This document shows positions 54,725-63,485 of a DNA stretch of 64,000 bases, one piece after another; position 1 is the first letter of the stretch, and every line of letters begins with the position of its first letter. Under the pieces are notes generated by a model. The model was not told the DNA's origin. It ran no database searches and saw nothing but the letters and a program-made list of their open reading frames with translations. Source of the stretch: Mesorhizobium sp. M1B.F.Ca.ET.045.04.1.1 (lineage in GTDB: Bacteria; Pseudomonadota; Alphaproteobacteria; Rhizobiales; Rhizobiaceae); the NCBI RefSeq assembly GCF_003952465.1, contig NZ_CP034448.1, forward strand, positions 2,271,001 to 2,335,000, in the 5' to 3' direction. Position numbers and translations under genes: made by a program.

Positions 54725-55126
54725 TCATGTCGTTGTCTGGATGATCAGCGTCAGCGTGCCGTCGCCATCGATGTTGGCGGCCACGACCTGCGAGGAATTC
54801 AGTCCGTTCGCATGCAGGACCGATACCGCCTCGGGCGACGCATCGATCGATTTCTGCAGCTTGGCCAGGTCCTTGGCAGTCGTCCTGGTGACCACGGCTT
54901 CCGCCTGCGCCTTCACTTCAGCGGGAAGATCCTCGATCGCCACCACCACGACACTGGTGAATTTCTGGCCGGAATTGTCCTGATCGGGTTGTGCCTGCGG
55001 CTGGTCGGGCGCAGGTTGCTGTGCTGGCGGCAGGGCCTGCGGAGGCTGCGGACCGGCGCGTTGGGCTGAGGCCGGCTGTGCCAGGGCCAGCGCTGAAAGC
55101 GTGAGGACCATCGTCAATGTCCGCAT
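54725..55126 (-). CDS. Exported hypothetical protein with Pro/Gln linker
   Basis: A 133-residue protein with a signal peptide at 1-21 (MVLTLSALALAQPASA), a Pro/Gln-rich linker (about 22-52), and a compact domain with FTSVVVVAIEDLPAEVKAQ and LTLIIQTTT. The start at 55126 is fixed by GGAGGAAAG upstream. It probably lies in the periplasm. I recognise no family. Confidence 0.7.
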   Translation of the reverse strand: MRTLTMVLTLSALALAQPASAQRAGPQPPQALPPAQQPAPDQPQAQPDQDNSGQKFTSVVVVAIEDLPAEVKAQAEAVVTRTTAKDLAKLQKSIDASPEAVSVLHANGLNSSQVVAANIDGDGTLTLIIQTTT

Positions 55127-55259
55127 CGTCTTTCCTCCATGTCTCGAAGACTGACGACACAACCCCTCCGCCGAGCGATGGTTCCCGGTGAAGGGTGGCA
55201 AGCTGACGGCGAAGCTCGGCGGAGCCGGCATGGCCGTCATCCGCTGCCGAATGGAAATT

Positions 55260-56867
55260 TCAAACAGCCAGCACCGACAGCGCCGCCGCCTGCAGGCGCT
55301 CGAACGCCGCAAAGCGCCTGTCGTGCCAGGCGGCTAGCGACGAGTTGGGCGAATAGACCTCGCCCACTTCCGACATCGCCGCCATGGCCGCCGGAAGGTC
55401 GGGGTGGCGGCCGGTGGCGACGGCGCCGAGCATCGCCGAGCCGAGCAGTACCGGCTCTGGAGACGTCGGCGCGTAGACCAGTTTGCCGGTGGTGTCGGCG
55501 ATGAGCTGCCGCACCAGCGGGCTCTGCCCGGCGCCGCCGCTGATGGCGATCGTGTCGATATTGATGCCGCAGGCGCGCATGGCTTCGAGAATCTGCCGGG
55601 CGCCATAGCCGAGGCCGCAGATCCCGGCGAGATAGAGCGCGACGAGGCTGTCGGCGCCGGTTGCCATGTCCAGCCCGGCAATCAGTCCGCGCGCGTCGGG
55701 ATTGGCCAAGGGGGCACGGTTGCCGAGAAATTCGGGAACGACGTGCAGCCCGCCGATGACCTTGTCCGCCCTGGCCGCGCCGCCGTGCCGCTCAGCCTCT
55801 TGCGCCAGCCACTGGCTGAGGCTCCGGCCGCTGCGCGTCGCTATCCCGGCAAGCTCGACGGCGGCAGGGTGCATGCCGACCAGGCGATCGATGGCGGCGC
55901 CGGCCGCCGACTGGCCGCCTTCGTTCAGCCACAGGCCCGGCACCATGGCGGAGAAGTAGGGGCCCCACACGCCCGGCACGAAAGCAGCCTGCTCGGTCGT
56001 CGTCATGGTGCAGGCGGAGGTGCCGAAGACATAGGCCATGCGCGTCGTGACATTGCCGGCGCCGCCGCGCGCGCCGACCGAGCCGATTCCGCCGGCATGG
56101 GCGTCGATCATGCCGGCCGCGACGGGCGTTCCAGGCAGCAGGCCAAACTCTGCCGCCGCCTCGTTCGTCAAGCCGTTGGAGAGCGCGCTCCCGGGCGCCA
56201 CGATCTCGGTGCCGATCCGCGCGAATTTCTCATCCGCAAGCGCGCCAAGCCCGACTTTACGGAAATAGGCGTCGTCCCAGCGCGCCTCGTGGGCGAGATA
56301 GGTCCATTTGCAGGTCACCGTGCAGGTCGAGCGCGCCGGGCTGCCGGTCGCCCGCCAGGTCAGGAAATCGGCGAGGTCCATGAACTGCCGCGCCGCGGCG
56401 AAAGTCCGCGGCATGTTCTCGGCGAGCCACAAAAGCTTCGGCGTCTCCATCTCCGGCGAGATGCTGCCGCCGACATAGTTGAGCACGTCCTCGCCGGTTT
56501 CGTTGATCCTGCGGGCCTGCTCGGTGGCGCGATGATCCATCCAGACGATGATGTTGCGCTCCGGATTTCCCGATGGGCTCACCGTCAGCGCCGCGCCGCC
56601 CGGCCCGAGAACGACAAGCGAGCAGGTCGCGTCGAAGCCGATGCCGCGTACCGACTGGGCAGAAATGCCGGCGAGCGTCACGGCCTCGCGGACGGTGGCC
56701 GCAACGGCGCGCCAGATGTCGTTGCTCGATTGCTCGACGATATGGTCTTCGGCATGCCAGACGGCGATGTCGGCCTTGGCGGATGCAAGCAGCGCGCCCG
56801 CTTCGTCGAAGACGCCAGCGCGCGCGCTTCCCGTGCCGATGTCGATGCCGATGAAATGGCTGCTCAT
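55260..56867 (-). CDS. FGGY-family pentulose (ribulo)kinase
   Basis: A 535-residue sugar kinase: FIGIDIGTGSARAGVFD at the start (phosphate 1), RGIGFDATCSLVVLG, IIVWMDHRATEQ, GGSISPEMETPKLLWL, and AISGGAGQSPLVRQLIADTTGK for the adenosine site. Together these match the FGGY pentulose-kinase subgroup, which phosphorylates D-ribulose-like sugars. It stands next to an AraC regulator and an RbsABC importer, so it probably acts on that imported sugar or polyol-derived ketose. Confidence 0.92.
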   Translation of the reverse strand: MSSHFIGIDIGTGSARAGVFDEAGALLASAKADIAVWHAEDHIVEQSSNDIWRAVAATVREAVTLAGISAQSVRGIGFDATCSLVVLGPGGAALTVSPSGNPERNIIVWMDHRATEQARRINETGEDVLNYVGGSISPEMETPKLLWLAENMPRTFAAARQFMDLADFLTWRATGSPARSTCTVTCKWTYLAHEARWDDAYFRKVGLGALADEKFARIGTEIVAPGSALSNGLTNEAAAEFGLLPGTPVAAGMIDAHAGGIGSVGARGGAGNVTTRMAYVFGTSACTMTTTEQAAFVPGVWGPYFSAMVPGLWLNEGGQSAAGAAIDRLVGMHPAAVELAGIATRSGRSLSQWLAQEAERHGGAARADKVIGGLHVVPEFLGNRAPLANPDARGLIAGLDMATGADSLVALYLAGICGLGYGARQILEAMRACGINIDTIAISGGAGQSPLVRQLIADTTGKLVYAPTSPEPVLLGSAMLGAVATGRHPDLPAAMAAMSEVGEVYSPNSSLAAWHDRRFAAFERLQAAALSVLAV

Positions 56868-57014
56868 GACTTCAGATCCTTCGCCCGATCCGTCCGGTTC
56901 CTATAGGTCATTGCTTTGCGGCGGGATGACAAGGTCGCGAATGGTGATGTTGCGCGGCCTGGTGAGCATGAACATTGCGCCACGTCTCGATGCCGCTGTT
57001 GTCGTGCCGACCGG

Positions 57015-57899
57015 CTAAGCCGCTTTCGCCATGTTGATGTTGTGCAGTGTCAGCCGCCGGAAGTGCGAGGGCGTCATGCCCTTTTCGGCGAGGAACTGCC
57101 GGTTGAAGTTGGAAAGGGTGTTGTAGCCGACCTCGAAGCAGATGTTGGTGATCGAAGCCTGCTCGTCGCTCATCAGCATCTGGCAGGCCAGGTTGATGCG
57201 CAGCCGCTTCACATACTGCACCAAGGTCATGCCGGTGTGCTGGCGGAAAGAGCGGGAAAAGACGCTGGACGACTGACCGGCGATGGCGGCCAGATCCGTC
57301 TCGCTGAAGGGCTGGGTGAGGTTCTCGCGCAGATAGGCAAGCGCCTTGTTGATGCCGGCCGACATGTAGCCCGACGGGTCGGGCAGATAGCTTGCGCTGG
57401 CGAGCATGCGCGCGCCCTCGGCACGGCTGAGCAGCCCCATCATCATCATGAACAGCTCGATGCGGCGCACGCCTTGCGAGTTCATGATCTCTTCCATCAG
57501 GGGGCCAAGCTGCCTGCTGGTCTGCCGGCTGAACAACACGCCGCGGCGCGAGGCTTCGAGCACCGGCGTCAGGGCAGCGAGCTCGGGGAAGGTGTTGATG
57601 GCGCCGTCGATGAAGCCCTCGTTGAACTGGATGATGCGGCAGCGCAGCGGCACCGTCGCGTCCTTCGGCACATCGCTCACCCAGTTGTGCGGCAGGTTGG
57701 GACCAGTCAGCACCAGATTGCCCGGCTCGAACTCGCCGATGAAGTCGCCGACGAAATAGCGCCCGCGCGTGGCGACGATGAGATGCAGCTCGTATTCCGG
57801 ATGGAAATGCCAGCGCACCGTGCGAAAAGGATAGCCGTGCGACCAGGCGGTGAAAGATTCGCCCGGCCTGATCTGCACAACCTCGAGGTCAGGTTTCAT
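57015..57899 (-). CDS. AraC-family transcriptional regulator
   Basis: A 294-residue regulator with an N-terminal cupin sensor (about 20-150; VRWHFHPEYELHLI, GPNLPHNWVSD) and a C-terminal AraC HTH pair (about 190-290; SETDLAAIAGQSSSVFSRSFRQHTG, ITNICFEVGYNTLSNFNRQF). Start ATG 57899 follows GGAGGAACAGCG. It likely activates the sugar importer and kinase genes around it. A 37-bp element found upstream of both this gene and the importer (58001-58037, 62005-62041) is a candidate binding site. Confidence 0.93.
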   Translation of the reverse strand: MKPDLEVVQIRPGESFTAWSHGYPFRTVRWHFHPEYELHLIVATRGRYFVGDFIGEFEPGNLVLTGPNLPHNWVSDVPKDATVPLRCRIIQFNEGFIDGAINTFPELAALTPVLEASRRGVLFSRQTSRQLGPLMEEIMNSQGVRRIELFMMMMGLLSRAEGARMLASASYLPDPSGYMSAGINKALAYLRENLTQPFSETDLAAIAGQSSSVFSRSFRQHTGMTLVQYVKRLRINLACQMLMSDEQASITNICFEVGYNTLSNFNRQFLAEKGMTPSHFRRLTLHNINMAKAA

Positions 57900-58000
57900 C
57901 GCTGTTCCTCCGTGCAAGGCCGTCAGCGCGATCGCCTCGTCGACGCGTCTCCTCCCATCGGCCTCATGCCAGCCAGACTACTGAGCCGACAAAACCGGCG

Positions 58001-58037
58001 CCACTATGTTCCCGTCCGATCATTGGTACTTTTTTGA
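58001..58037 (-). promoter_or_regulatory. 37-bp regulatory element, copy A
   Basis: It runs CCACTATGTTCC, 13 bases, then GGTACTTTTTTGA at its end. The GTACTTTTTTGA block (58026-58037) and the CCAC.A.GTTCC block are the same distance apart in copy B. It lies 102 bases before the araC-type start codon. Confidence 0.6.
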
Positions 58038-58070
58038 CTATTCTGAGCCTCCACGACACCGAACCGCGTC

Positions 58071-59021
58071 TCAAACGACGCCGCGTTCCTCGCTTCGGAT
58101 GCGGAAGGCGTCGACGGCGATCGCGAGCAGGATCATCGCTCCGCCGATCATCTGGATGTAATAGGCCGACACATTGATAAGCTGCAGGCCGGTCTGGATG
58201 ACGGTGATCAGCAGCGTGCCGCCGAGCATGCCGATGACCCGGCCGCGCCCGCCGAACAGCGAAACTCCGCCGATGACCGGTGCTGCCACCGCATAGAGCA
58301 GCGTCGTGCTGCCGACGGTGACGCTGACGCCGCCGAGATAGGAGGTGTAGAGGAAGCCGGCCACGCCGGCAAGGAAGCCGGAAGCGGTGAAGGCGCCGAG
58401 CCTTGCCCGCTTGACGTTGATGCCCGCGGCATTAGCCGCCCGGCGGTTGCCGCCGGTGGCATAGAGGTTCCGGCCCCAGGCGGAATAGGCGAGCACGACA
58501 TGCGCCAGGAGATAGGCGACGAAAAGGGCGATCGGCATCACCGGCCAGTTGCCGATGGTGGCGCTGCCTATGTAGCTGTAGCCCTCGTCGGCGACGACCA
58601 TGGTGCGGGCCTGGGTGGCGCCGAGCACCGCGCCCTGCAGGAAAAGGCCCATCGCGAGCGTCGCGATCAGCGAGTTCATGCGCAGATAGGCGACGAAGTA
58701 GCCGTTGAGCAGGCCGACGAGGACTCCGGCGACGATGGTGATCAGGACGGCCAGCGTCCAGTGGACGCCGAACTGCTGCATGGCATAGGCGCCGACCATG
58801 CTCGAGAATACGAGATTGCCGACCACCGACAGATCGATCTCGCCGATCAAAAGCGTGAAGGAGACCGCCAGCACCAAAACGCCCAGAGTGGTCGCCTGCA
58901 CCAGCACGTTCTGCAGATTGCCTTCCGAGAGGAAGAACGGATTGAGGAAGCCGGCGAGGATGCTGAACACCACGATCAGGATCCAGACCACATTGTCGAG
59001 AAGGAATTTCTTGCTGGCCAT
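58071..59021 (-). CDS. Sugar ABC transporter permease (RbsC-type)
   Basis: The 316-residue permease has about eight to nine membrane helices. It has the RbsC-type LLIGEIDLSVVGNLVFSSMV (usual GGIDLS region), ATGGNRRAANAAGINVKRAR and GGVSLFGGRGRVIGMLGG motifs. It forms the channel with itself and works with the ATPase encoded 23 bases upstream. Confidence 0.93.
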   Translation of the reverse strand: MASKKFLLDNVVWILIVVFSILAGFLNPFFLSEGNLQNVLVQATTLGVLVLAVSFTLLIGEIDLSVVGNLVFSSMVGAYAMQQFGVHWTLAVLITIVAGVLVGLLNGYFVAYLRMNSLIATLAMGLFLQGAVLGATQARTMVVADEGYSYIGSATIGNWPVMPIALFVAYLLAHVVLAYSAWGRNLYATGGNRRAANAAGINVKRARLGAFTASGFLAGVAGFLYTSYLGGVSVTVGSTTLLYAVAAPVIGGVSLFGGRGRVIGMLGGTLLITVIQTGLQLINVSAYYIQMIGGAMILLAIAVDAFRIRSEERGVV

Positions 59022-59044
59022 TTGCGAGCCTTACCTCAAAACTT

Positions 59045-60565
59045 TCATCGTGCCGTTCTCGCTTCGGCGATCGCGTCGATGGTTATCTCGGCACTCCGCA
59101 AGGTGCGCGCGATACAGCCCTTGGAGAAGATCACCACCCGGTCTACGAGGCGCTGCATCTCTTCCGGGTCCTGGGCGAGCAGCAGCACGCTGACGCCCTT
59201 CTTCGTCGCATCGTCGATCAGGCGGTGGATCTGTTCCTTGGCGGCGACGTCGACGCCGACCGTCGGCTCGTCGAGCAGAAGCAGCCTTGGCTTGCGCTCC
59301 AAGAGCCGGCCGAGCAGCACCTTTTGCTGGTTGCCGCCGGACAGCTCGCCGATCTCCTGGCCGCCGCTACCCATGACGATATCCATGGCGCCGCGCGCCT
59401 CGCGCATGCGGCGGTTCATGCCGGCGCCGCTGACCAGCCAGCCGAGCGAGCGCGGCCAGTTGCCGAGGTTGAGATTCTCCGTCACCGACATCGAGCCGAC
59501 CAGGCCTTCGCCGATGCGGTCATGGGTAAGATAGGCGACGCCTGAACCGAGACTCTGCCCCGGCGAGCCGAGCCGGACTTGGCGGCCATCGATGAGGACG
59601 CTGCCGGCTTCGACGGGCAGCAGGCCACCCAGCGCCCGCATCAGTTCCTGCGGCCCTTCGCCGAGCAGGCCGACGAGGCCGACGATCTCGCCGCGGCCGA
59701 TCGCGAGATCGACTGGCCCGCCGCCGGGAAAGGTAAGTCCGCTGAGCTCGATGGCGGCGGGATGATCCTCGCGGCTGCGATGGAATTCGGCGACGTCGGC
59801 GCCGGTGATGACGCGCGCCATGGCATCGGCCGACAGCTCCGCCGCCTTGCCGCTGGCGGTTACCTTGCCGTCGCGCAGCACCGTGTATTCCGAGCAGAGC
59901 TGACGCACCTCGTCATTGTGGTGCGAGATGTAGATGAAGGACGTGCCGCGTTCAGTGAGGCTCTCGACCCATTCCAGAAGATGCAGCCGTTCCGCCGCGG
60001 CGAGGCCCGCCGTCGGCTCGTCGAGGATGATCAGCGACGCCTCGGCCGCGACCGCCTTGATGATGGCGAGCCTTCGCCTGTCGCTGGCGTTGAGATCGCC
60101 GGCGCGCCGACGCGAGTCAACCGGCATGCCGTGGCTTTCGAGCTGATGCGCCGCAAGCCGATGGAGTGATGTCCAGTCGGTCAGGCCCAAGCGCTTCGGC
60201 AATTCAGGCAGTAGAAGGTTTTCGCCGACCGAGAGGTCCTCGAAGATCTCCGAATGCTGCGACAGAAGATGAAGACCGCGTTTCTTGCGCGCCGTCAGCG
60301 GCAGGGCCGATACGTCCTCGCCGTTCAACAGGACGGAGCCGCTGTCATGGCGCAAAAGGCCGGCGATGATGTTGGACAGCGTAGACTTGCCGGCGCCGTT
60401 CTTGCCGAGCAGGCCATGGATCGCCCCTTTCGACACGGTCAGCGAGACGCCGTCCAGCACCGCAAGCGGGCCGAAGCGCTTGAAGACGTTGTCGACCGTC
60501 AGGACAGCATCGGCGCTGTCCGGCGCATGACTATCGGGCACGATCGTGCCGTCGGCGACATTCAT
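59045..60565 (-). CDS. Sugar ABC transporter ATP-binding protein (RbsA-type)
   Basis: The 506-residue protein has two ATPase domains. Domain 1 has Walker A LLGKNGAGKSTLSNIIAG and Walker B IILDEPTAGLAAAE. Domain 2 has the degenerate Walker A region GLVGLLGEGPQELMRAL, signature ELSGGNQQKVLLGRLL and Walker B LLLDEPTVGVDVA. It is the intact counterpart of the truncated domain in the 28.6-30.5 kb fusion and serves the permease and binding protein next to it. The start at 60565 was chosen where homology begins; the ribosome site is weak. Confidence 0.92.
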   Translation of the reverse strand: MNVADGTIVPDSHAPDSADAVLTVDNVFKRFGPLAVLDGVSLTVSKGAIHGLLGKNGAGKSTLSNIIAGLLRHDSGSVLLNGEDVSALPLTARKKRGLHLLSQHSEIFEDLSVGENLLLPELPKRLGLTDWTSLHRLAAHQLESHGMPVDSRRRAGDLNASDRRRLAIIKAVAAEASLIILDEPTAGLAAAERLHLLEWVESLTERGTSFIYISHHNDEVRQLCSEYTVLRDGKVTASGKAAELSADAMARVITGADVAEFHRSREDHPAAIELSGLTFPGGGPVDLAIGRGEIVGLVGLLGEGPQELMRALGGLLPVEAGSVLIDGRQVRLGSPGQSLGSGVAYLTHDRIGEGLVGSMSVTENLNLGNWPRSLGWLVSGAGMNRRMREARGAMDIVMGSGGQEIGELSGGNQQKVLLGRLLERKPRLLLLDEPTVGVDVAAKEQIHRLIDDATKKGVSVLLLAQDPEEMQRLVDRVVIFSKGCIARTLRSAEITIDAIAEARTAR

Positions 60566-60590
60566 CTGGATAACCGGTAGTTCCGAAATG

Positions 60591-60618
60591 GGGTGAGAAC
60601 GCGACAGCGTTCCCACCC
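60591..60618 (-). terminator. Hairpin between binding-protein and ATPase genes
   Basis: GGGTGAGAACGC (60591-60602) pairs with GCGTTCCCACCC (60607-60618) with one mismatch and a 4-base loop. It lies in the gap after the binding-protein gene and may stabilise its mRNA end or reduce read-through into the ATPase gene. Confidence 0.45.
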
Positions 60619-60629
60619 TTGCTGGCGGC

Positions 60630-60735
60630 CAATGCATGTCGCCCAAAAGTGCGCAGCGGTTTTGGGAGAACGACATGCATCAAAACAAACACTTAAAGCG
60701 CGTCGCCTGAATCCGTTAATGTGCGACGCGCTTCA
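60630..60735 (-). repeat. GCATGTC-type dispersed repeat, reversed copy
   Basis: It holds GCATGTCGCCCAAAAGTGCG and CAGCGGTTTTGGG...CGACATGCAT, and then AAGCGCGTCGCC...GCGACGCGCTT. On the minus strand it reads like the units at 24235-24414. It sits inside an operon. Confidence 0.7.
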
Positions 60736-60740
60736 AGATC

Positions 60741-61853
60741 TCAGCCGGCGTTCTGCTGCATCTTCCACACCTGGGTCACGACATTGGCCCAGTGACGCGG
60801 GTCGTCGGCATTTTCCTTGGTGAGGAAGTAGGGCGGGATGGTCAGCAGCGGACCGGAGGGGCTGTCGGCGATCGTGCCCTTCTCCCAGAAATATTTTTTG
60901 TTCTCGTAAGGTCCGATCGGAACCGGCTTGCCCTTCAGCGTGTATTCTTCCAGCAGATCGACGGCGATCTCGACATAGGCGATCGGATCCTGTGCGATAT
61001 CGGCGTCGATCTCGCCGGCCTTCACCCATTCCAGCGCGTTCGGCGAGGCATCGATGCTGGTGAGGATGATGTGCTTCTCGTGGCCGACCGGGAACAGCCG
61101 CTTCTGCGTTTCCAGCGCCTTGCGCGCATCGACCACGAAGATGTCGGTCGGCATGTGGATGGCGTCGAGGTCCGGCCGTTCGCGCAACGTCGCCGAGACC
61201 ACGGCGAGCGCCTGTTCATGCTGGTTGTTCTGCGGCCGCGAGATGATCTCGATCTCGGGATACTTGCTCTTCAGCGTGTCCTCGAAGCCGTCCTTGCGGT
61301 CGCGCAGCGCCACCGCGGTCAGCGAGCCGTAATTGTTGAGCACGCTGCCCTTCGGCGAGCCGTGCTTCTTGGTGAGCAACTCGGCGGTCTTTTCCGCCGC
61401 CATGACGCCGGACTGCTTGTTGTCGAACGTCACCGATGCGGCCACCTCGCCGCCGGTGAGCACGGTGTCGACCATGCCGAGCGGCACGCCGAGCGACTTC
61501 GCCTTCTTGCTCAGCGGTATGAGCAGTTCCGAGTCCAGCGCGTCGGAAATGAGGTAGCGCGGCTTCTGCAGGAGCAGGCTGTTCCAGTCGTTGACCTGCG
61601 CGTTGGCATCGCCGTTGGCGTCCTTGCCGACGAACTCCAGGCCGAGGCTTTCGACCTTGCGCTTCAGCGCCTCCTGCAGCACGACGAAGAAGAAGAAGCC
61701 GAGATAGCCGGTCTCCCAGGCCACCACCTTGGATGCCGCGCCCTGCGCCACGGCGCGCTTGCCGCCTGCCAGCAACAGGCCGCCGGTAGCGGCTGCCGCG
61801 CTTTGCAAAAGCGTGCGGCGGTTCATCGTAAAGCTCTTGGTCTCGCAACCCAT
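60741..61853 (-). CDS. Sugar ABC transporter substrate-binding protein (RbsB-like)
   Basis: A 370-residue periplasmic-binding-protein of the LacI/RbsB class. The signal region (residues 1-37; NRRTLLQSAAAATGGLLLAG) resembles a twin-arginine signal, cleaved probably near AVAQG. The mature part has GYLGFFFFVVLQEALKRKVE, FVGKDANGDANAQVNDWNSL and IAQDPIAYVEIAVDLLEEY. It heads the operon with RbsA and RbsC-type partners. ATG 61853 is preceded by GGGAGCGAGAC; a later ATG at 61826 is possible. Confidence 0.9.
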   Translation of the reverse strand: MGCETKSFTMNRRTLLQSAAAATGGLLLAGGKRAVAQGAASKVVAWETGYLGFFFFVVLQEALKRKVESLGLEFVGKDANGDANAQVNDWNSLLLQKPRYLISDALDSELLIPLSKKAKSLGVPLGMVDTVLTGGEVAASVTFDNKQSGVMAAEKTAELLTKKHGSPKGSVLNNYGSLTAVALRDRKDGFEDTLKSKYPEIEIISRPQNNQHEQALAVVSATLRERPDLDAIHMPTDIFVVDARKALETQKRLFPVGHEKHIILTSIDASPNALEWVKAGEIDADIAQDPIAYVEIAVDLLEEYTLKGKPVPIGPYENKKYFWEKGTIADSPSGPLLTIPPYFLTKENADDPRHWANVVTQVWKMQQNAG

Positions 61854-62004
61854 GTCTCGCTCCCTGAAATGGTTGGAATCCTTGGCCGGCGCGGCTTTTC
61901 CACGAAGCCACCCGGCAGGGCACGCAGCCCCGGACATCTCCCGGACGTCTCCTCCTCCGGCGATCCGATGTCGATTTCAGGCTAGGCGCGCGCTGTCCGG
62001 CCAG

Positions 62005-62041
62005 CCACCACGTTCCGGGGCGGGTGTTAGTACTTTTTTGA
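62005..62041 (-). promoter_or_regulatory. 37-bp regulatory element, copy B
   Basis: It runs CCACCACGTTCC, 13 bases, then AGTACTTTTTTGA, the same order and spacing as copy A at 58001-58037. It lies 152 bases before the binding-protein start and 192 bases before the divergent GDSL gene, within the 379-base gap 61854-62232. The rest of that gap shows no gene. Confidence 0.6.
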
Positions 62042-62232
62042 TCCCGCTCGGGAAAAGCCGATGCCGTCGCGGCCCGGTACCCGCGAAGGCAAAGGGCTGG
62101 CCTGCCGGGTTCGCGGTCGGGCGAGTCAAAAATGTATGTGTCGCGGAAAGCGCAACCGGTAGCCCGCGTCGCGCGCTGCGGCTATCTGTGTTCGCGAGGG
62201 GCTGCGCGCCGAAAATCGAAGGGATGGAGAGA

Positions 62233-63435
62233 ATGGAACATTGGATCGGAACCTGGAGCGCGAGCCCGATGAATGTCTGGCCGGGCGACGCGGTGCTCTA
62301 CGGCTTCCACCGGCAGACGGTGCGCCAGGTGCTGCGCGTCAGCACAGGCGGCGACAGGTTGCGATTGAGGCTGTCCAACGAATATGGCGCCTCGCCGATC
62401 CGGATCGGCGCCGCCACCGTCGTCCTTGCCGCGAAAGATGGCGCGGTCGACGCCGCGACCATTCGGCAAGTGACGTTCGGCGGCGAGAGGCAGACCGATC
62501 TCGCGCCCGGCGCACCGCTTCTTAGCGACCCGATCGAGCTCAAGGTTCGCAATCTCGGAGAGATCGCGATCAGCCTCTATTTCCCCGACTTCGCGCCGAT
62601 CGAGACCTACCACTACGAGGCGCAGCAGACCGCCTATATTTCCGAGTTCGGGGATTTTGCCGATGCGCCCGATCTGCCGGTGCAGCAGACCTCGACCAGC
62701 CGCTATTTCCTCAGCGCCGTGCTGGTCGAGAGCGGGCCGGGCGGCGGCTCGCTGGTTTGTCTCGGCGATTCCATCACCGACGGTTTCGGCTCGACCATCG
62801 ACGGCAATGCGCGCTGGCCGGACCGGCTGGCGGAACGGCTTGCGAAAAGCGGCCGGCTGTCGGGCATCGGTGTCCTCAACCAGGGGATCGGCGGCAACCG
62901 CGTGCTCGCCAGCCGCGCTCGCGGCGCCAACGCGCTCGCCCGCTTCGACCGCGACGTGCTGAGCTTCCCGAACGTCAAATGGATCTCGGTGCTGGAAGGC
63001 ATCAACGACATCGGATGGCCGGAAACCATGCTTGCCGGAGGCCAAGAGGCTGTCGCCGTCGAAAGTCTCATTTCGGCTTACCGGCAGTTGATCGCGCGCG
63101 CCCGCCTCAACGGCATCAAAGTGCTGCTCGGCACGCTGCCGCCCTTCGGCGGCGCGTTCGAGGGCCTGCCGCTAAAGACCTTCTACTCGGCGTCCAAGGA
63201 GCGCGACCGGCAGGCTGTGAACGCCTGGATCAGGACATCGGGCGAAGCCGACGCCGTCGTCGACTTCGAGCGCGCGCTCGCCGATCCCGCCAACCCGTCC
63301 AGGCTGCTCCGCGCCCTCGATTGCGGCGACGGCCTGCATCCGTCCGACGATGGCTACGCCGAGATGGCCAAGGTGTTCGAGAGCGCCTTCGAGGGCTTGC
63401 TCGTTGACCAGCAGGACTGGTCGGCTCCGAATTGA
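62233..63435 (+). CDS. GDSL/SGNH-type hydrolase (esterase)
   Basis: A 400-residue protein with an N-terminal beta-rich domain (about 1-165; WIGTWSASPMNVWPGD) and an SGNH hydrolase domain: block I VCLGDSITDGFG (nucleophile Ser), block II LNQGIGGNRVL (Gly), block III LEGINDIGWPE (Asn) and block V DGLHPSDDGYAEM (Asp and His). It cleaves an ester or deacetylates a glycoside. There is no signal peptide at this start, so it is probably cytosolic. It is divergent from the sugar importer. ATG 62233 follows GGAGAG; ATG 62224 is an alternative. Confidence 0.9.
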   Translation: MEHWIGTWSASPMNVWPGDAVLYGFHRQTVRQVLRVSTGGDRLRLRLSNEYGASPIRIGAATVVLAAKDGAVDAATIRQVTFGGERQTDLAPGAPLLSDPIELKVRNLGEIAISLYFPDFAPIETYHYEAQQTAYISEFGDFADAPDLPVQQTSTSRYFLSAVLVESGPGGGSLVCLGDSITDGFGSTIDGNARWPDRLAERLAKSGRLSGIGVLNQGIGGNRVLASRARGANALARFDRDVLSFPNVKWISVLEGINDIGWPETMLAGGQEAVAVESLISAYRQLIARARLNGIKVLLGTLPPFGGAFEGLPLKTFYSASKERDRQAVNAWIRTSGEADAVVDFERALADPANPSRLLRALDCGDGLHPSDDGYAEMAKVFESAFEGLLVDQQDWSAPN

Positions 63436-63485
63436 TGGCGGAAGGAGCGTATTGTTCAGATAGCTCCCGCCGCCATCCGCGCCGA

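Noticed and set aside
61729..62232. Upstream in-frame extension of the GDSL hydrolase by about 165 residues
   Set aside because: It would overlap the divergent binding-protein gene and the 37-bp element; family similarity begins at 62233.
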